Below are positions 60,612 through 64,000 of a stretch of DNA of 64,000 bases, one piece after another. Both the position numbers and the translations under genes were made by a program. This DNA is from Alphaproteobacteria bacterium (GTDB lineage Bacteria; Pseudomonadota; Alphaproteobacteria; Rhodobacterales; Rhodobacteraceae): positions 248,001-312,000 of the forward strand of contig JAUHXK010000002.1 in assembly GCA_030427405.1 (NCBI GenBank), given 5' to 3'. Under the pieces are notes generated by a model. The model searched no databases and had not been told where the DNA came from. It saw nothing but the letters and a program-made list of their open reading frames with translations. Every line of letters begins with the position of its first letter. Position 1 is the stretch's first letter.

Positions 60612-62654
60612 CTAGCGGCGGCCTTCGCGCAGCCATCCCCCCAGAAGAAAACCGCCCGCCAAGACCAGAACCAGCCAGGGTGGCAGCAATCCGGCCTGTG
60701 TGACATCGCGCGTCTCATAGGCGTTGCGAGGCGTAATCCCGATCCAGCCGCGCCCCGCCGCGGGCCGCCCGGCGCGGGTATTGCGGATGGCAGGCACGCC
60801 GTCTTCCAGCGCCATGACACCCCCGCGCAAAGGCGACAGGACCGGTTCCAGTATTTCGCCGGTGGCAATCGTGCGCTCGAACTCTTTCGGGGCGGCGGGC
60901 CCAAGGCCGATTACGGCGGATTGTTCACCTTCCTGCAAACGGTAAAGCCCAATCTCGGGGCCGGTGAACAGGGCCTCGAACCGGCCCAGAGACACTTCGG
61001 TAAGAGTGATTTCGCGCGTTTCGCCATTGGGCAGTGTGATGGTGACCGGCCCGACCTCGTTTTCAAGCGACTGGCGAATGATGCGCATCGTTTGCCCATT
61101 CGCCTCGGCCCACAGCGCCTCTTCTTCCAGTTCGGGCTCTTTCATCATCCAATGCGCCAGCCTGCGCAGCAGCTCCAGCTGAGGCCCACCACCGTCAAAG
61201 CCCCTGCTCCAAAGCCAAGCATGATCCGAGGCCAGCAGGGCCACCCGCCCTTCGCCCACCCTGTCCAGCACCAGCAGCGGGCGGTCGTCCTTGCCGGTCA
61301 TCAGCAACGCGCCGGAACGATGGATCACGTCGATCTGGCGCAACCACGCCCCCCATGTGTCGGACTGCCCCAGATCCGCAGTGACAGGGTGGCGCTGGCC
61401 CAAATCGGTAACCATCGGGACAAAACGGTCCTCGATGACACGCGCCGTCGGATGGGCGGGCACGACCGGCCCCAGGGGTGAACGGAAAATACTGTCAGCG
61501 GTGGCAAAATCCGGCCCCGCCGCAATCAGAACCGCGCCACCATCGTTGATGTAGTTGTTGACGTTATCCAGATAGATTGCAGGCAGAATGCCGCGCCGCT
61601 TGTAACGGTCGAAGATTATCAGATCAAAGTCGTTGATCTTTTCCAGAAACAGCTCACGCGTTGGAAAGGCAATCAGGGACAATTCGTCAACCGGCACGCC
61701 ATCCTGCTTTTCGGGCGGGCGCAGGATGGTGAAATGCACCAGATCGACCGAACTGTCCGATTTCAACAGGTTGCGCCAGGTCCGCCCGCCGGGATGCGGT
61801 TCGCCCGAGACAAGCAGCACCCGCAGCCGGTCGCGGACCCCGTTCATCTGGATCAAGGCCGTGTTGTTGCGATCGGTCAGCTCTCCTTGGGCTTCGGGCA
61901 CCGAGAACCGGATGACGTTGCGCCCGCCATGCGGCAGGGTAACCGGCAATTCGACATCCACACCGACAGGAATGGTGATCTGCTGAGGCGCACCGCCACC
62001 CACCGATATCTCAAGCGGGGCCGAGGCGGCACTGACCGGCGCCGCACCGCTATCCTCGATCCGCAGGGTCAGGGTCACCGGCTCTCCGATGATGGCAAAG
62101 GCGGGTGCATTTCGCACGATCAGCCTGCGGTCCCAGTCGGCGGCGCGGCCGGTCTGCAACAGGTGCATCGGCACGGGCAACTCTGGCGCCTGGTCGGCAT
62201 CATGAACAATCCCGTCGGATATCACGAGGATGCCAGCGATCCGCGCGCGCGGTTCTTCCGCGAGGGCGGTGTTCAGCGCGGTCATCACCTGTGTACCTTC
62301 GTCGCCTTCGCCGTCGCCGACGCGAATACGGCGCAGTTCGGTATTGTCCCGCGTCAGGATCGCATCGGCCAACGCCTCGGCGGCCAGGGCTGTCTGCTCG
62401 GCCCGGTCCGAAAGCGTCTGGCTGGCGCTTTCATCTTCGATCATCAGAACGATATCCGTCAGCGGGGCACGATCCTCGACCTGATAAACCGGCCCAGACA
62501 ACGCGGCGACGATCACCGCGACGGCCAACCCGCGCAAGGCCCAGCCCGACAACCCGCGCCACAGCGCCAGCACTATGCCGCCAAGGGCCAGCCCGGCGAT
62601 GGCAATCAACACGGGCCACGGGATCAGCGGGTCGAATATGACAGTTCCGGTCAT
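60612..62654 (-). CDS. Large membrane protein with degenerate VWA-like and glutamine-amidotransferase-like regions
   Basis: A 680-residue protein with two N-terminal membrane helices (about 12-55) and one at the C-terminus (about 655-673). The region 65-165 (DIVLMIEDESASQTLSDRAEQT, ARIAGILVISDGIVHD) looks like a von Willebrand A domain in which the MIDAS motif DxSxS is altered to EDESAS. Residues about 290-500 (VLLVSGEPHPGGRTWRNLL, LIIFDRYKRRGI, GGAVLIAAGPDF) resemble the class I glutamine-amidotransferase-like fold, without an evident catalytic cysteine. It is coupled by ATGA to the DUF4159 gene upstream. In related bacteria such genes accompany MoxR ATPase and DUF58 genes. The function is unknown. 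Confidence 0.78.
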   Translation of the reverse strand: MTGTVIFDPLIPWPVLIAIAGLALGGIVLALWRGLSGWALRGLAVAVIVAALSGPVYQVEDRAPLTDIVLMIEDESASQTLSDRAEQTALAAEALADAILTRDNTELRRIRVGDGEGDEGTQVMTALNTALAEEPRARIAGILVISDGIVHDADQAPELPVPMHLLQTGRAADWDRRLIVRNAPAFAIIGEPVTLTLRIEDSGAAPVSAASAPLEISVGGGAPQQITIPVGVDVELPVTLPHGGRNVIRFSVPEAQGELTDRNNTALIQMNGVRDRLRVLLVSGEPHPGGRTWRNLLKSDSSVDLVHFTILRPPEKQDGVPVDELSLIAFPTRELFLEKINDFDLIIFDRYKRRGILPAIYLDNVNNYINDGGAVLIAAGPDFATADSIFRSPLGPVVPAHPTARVIEDRFVPMVTDLGQRHPVTADLGQSDTWGAWLRQIDVIHRSGALLMTGKDDRPLLVLDRVGEGRVALLASDHAWLWSRGFDGGGPQLELLRRLAHWMMKEPELEEEALWAEANGQTMRIIRQSLENEVGPVTITLPNGETREITLTEVSLGRFEALFTGPEIGLYRLQEGEQSAVIGLGPAAPKEFERTIATGEILEPVLSPLRGGVMALEDGVPAIRNTRAGRPAAGRGWIGITPRNAYETRDVTQAGLLPPWLVLVLAGGFLLGGWLREGRR

Positions 62655-64000
62655 TGGCCCAACCTATCCAAAAGAGCAGGCACATGAACCTGGTCGGACT
62701 TATAATTCCCGGTCAGCACATGCATGACGAGATTGACGCCAAACCGGTTCGCCAATTCGCGCTGGCGTTCTCCGGCATAGCCGCGTCCGACAGGAAGCAA
62801 GGCCTGGCCATTGCGATCGACAGCCCAGGCAGCGGCCCAGTCATTGCCGCCAATCACCACCGGCGTGACGTTGTCATTGAGGTTTCGGAACGGCATCCCC
62901 TCGATCTGTTCGGCATCCGGCGGGGCCGCTTCGACCCAGACCTCGGTGCCGACGTAACGGCCCGGAAAATCCTGCAACAGATAGAACGCCCGTGTCAGGA
63001 CGTGATCCCGTGGAACAGGCTCTAACGCGGGTATATTCAACGGCGCGGCCAGGTTCTGCAACTTGCGGCCATTGGGGCTTGAGGCGCCGAAACCGGCGAT
63101 GTCGCCGTCCCGCGTGTCGAACAGGATCATCCCGCCCGACCGCAGATAGGCGTTCAGCTTGGCGTAAGCCGCCGCCGATGGCTGCGGCTGATCGGGCGTA
63201 ATCGGCCAGTACAACAACGGGAAAAAGGCCAGTTCGTCGCGTTCAAGGTCCACGCCGATCGGGTCGGCCGGTTCGACCGAAGTGCGGAAATACAGGGTTT
63301 GCGCCAGCCCGCGCATCCCGGCCAGTGCGACATCGTCCACCTGGGCATTGCCTGTCAGGACATGGGCCAGCACAAGCTCCTGGGTTGCGGCAAGCGCAAA
63401 ATCGGTGTCGGCGGCATCCTGGGCCTGCGCCTGTGGCACGGCCAGAAGCACGCCCAGCACCAGGGTCGCCGCGCGTGCCAGCCCCAACCGGCCAGACAAA
63501 GCCAGCGACGCAACGACATCCGCGGTCAAAAGCAACAGGGCAAGGCCAAGCAGCAGGCCGCCAAGCGGGGTTTCGGTGCTGACTTCCTGCCCTTTGACCG
63601 GCACGTTGGCCGGCCATGTCGCCGGGGTCAGACCCGCATCGCCGGATACGGTGTTCAGCGCCAGTTTCTGCTTGCCGCTTTCATAGAGACCGGGCCTCAA
63701 GTCGGGTCCGACCGGACCGGTCAGCAGGTCAACGCCGTCTACCCCCGCAAGATTGCCCGCATCGGACAAGGCACCAAACCCGTCCAGGATCTGGATCGGT
63801 TCCCATGTCGTACCCTGAAGCTGCGCCTCTTGCCGGGTCTTCGCCGCCGAAGCGACCGCCAGACGGTCCAGCATTTCGACAAACAGGCCGGACAGTGGCA
63901 AGCTGGACCATTCCGCGTCTGCGGTGACGTGGAAAAGAACGACCTGGCCCAATCCAAGTGCCTTGCGGGTGACAAGCGGCGTACCGTCTGACAGCGCCGC
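62651..64000 (-). CDS. DUF4159 / BatA-like membrane protein, C-terminal part (cut by window edge)
   Basis: 449 codons, open at the window edge, so the N-terminus (in relatives a BatA-type region with membrane helices) is missing. A hydrophobic stretch at 63470-63560 (GGLLLGLALLLLTADVVASLAL, then LVLGVLLAVPQAQA) leads to the C-terminal DUF4159 domain (FALAATQELVLAHVLTGNAQVDDVALAGMRGL ... GGMILFDTRDGDIAGFG ... GYAGERQRELANRFGVNLVMHVLTGNYKSDQVH). It is co-translated with the 680-residue gene. A role in envelope protein handling together with a MoxR ATPase is inferred from context in related genomes. Confidence 0.8.
   Translation of the reverse strand, partial: AALSDGTPLVTRKALGLGQVVLFHVTADAEWSSLPLSGLFVEMLDRLAVASAAKTRQEAQLQGTTWEPIQILDGFGALSDAGNLAGVDGVDLLTGPVGPDLRPGLYESGKQKLALNTVSGDAGLTPATWPANVPVKGQEVSTETPLGGLLLGLALLLLTADVVASLALSGRLGLARAATLVLGVLLAVPQAQAQDAADTDFALAATQELVLAHVLTGNAQVDDVALAGMRGLAQTLYFRTSVEPADPIGVDLERDELAFFPLLYWPITPDQPQPSAAAYAKLNAYLRSGGMILFDTRDGDIAGFGASSPNGRKLQNLAAPLNIPALEPVPRDHVLTRAFYLLQDFPGRYVGTEVWVEAAPPDAEQIEGMPFRNLNDNVTPVVIGGNDWAAAWAVDRNGQALLPVGRGYAGERQRELANRFGVNLVMHVLTGNYKSDQVHVPALLDRLGQ

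Noticed and set aside
1-64000. CRISPR array, prophage, insertion sequence, tRNA or rRNA genes
   Set aside because: No regularly spaced repeats, transposase or integrase motifs, cloverleaf-type sequences or rRNA stretches were noticed on reading; a dedicated tRNA and repeat scan was not possible.

Overview
The window is GC-rich, densely coded DNA from an alphaproteobacterium of the order Rhodobacterales (Roseobacter or Rhodobacter type). The evidence is the short flagellar gene block in roseobacter style (fliP, fliN, fliH, fliF facing fliL, motE-like, motA), a CtrA-type site between its two arms, an alphaproteobacterial LexA-type operator (GTTC-N7-GTTC), a cytochrome c2/c550 gene, and many four-base ATGA stop/start overlaps. 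No rRNA, tRNA, CRISPR array, prophage or insertion sequence was seen. No gene-free stretch exceeds 300 bases.

Layout. 1-8 kb: part of a HAD hydrolase; a quinone-reductase-like gene facing its HxlR regulator; rsmD coupled to a ferredoxin-reductase-like flavoprotein; a peroxiredoxin; three small exported proteins (two lipoproteins and an EF-hand protein); and a minus-strand run ridA-like, glycerophosphodiesterase, GNAT/FemAB-like, phhB. 8-9.5 kb: mlaA-mlaC lipid-transport pair. 9.6-17.7 kb: flagellar block whose fliH reading frame carries an in-frame stop near its 5' end. 17.8-23.1 kb: MmgE/PrpD protein, a GcvT-type FAD oxidoreductase and betB, probably betaine and methylamine catabolism. 23.2-29.3 kb: a small two-repeat protein under a striking LexA-like operator, a potassium channel, trhO, pncA and pncB (NAD salvage), and an aldehyde dehydrogenase.

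27.8-35.3 kb is the most unusual part: a minus-strand operon of a periplasmic solute-binding protein, a pentameric ligand-gated ion channel (GLIC/ELIC-like), two ABC permeases, a double ATPase and the aldehyde dehydrogenase. A ligand-gated channel placed inside a solute-uptake operon suggests that channel and transporter respond to the same ligand.

35.4-53 kb is mostly housekeeping: panBC, glpK, smpB, idi, cycA, a P1 peptidase, an SDR, arfB, a queuosine-precursor transporter, mepA, an MFS carrier, yggT, recQ, yaaA, a VOC protein and a hybrid histidine kinase. A 150-base element with an unusually long Shine-Dalgarno match and a strong terminator lies between arfB and yhhQ. 53-64 kb: alpha-2-macroglobulin and pbpC as a cell-envelope defence/repair pair, then two large membrane proteins (degenerate VWA type and DUF4159 type), the last running off the window.
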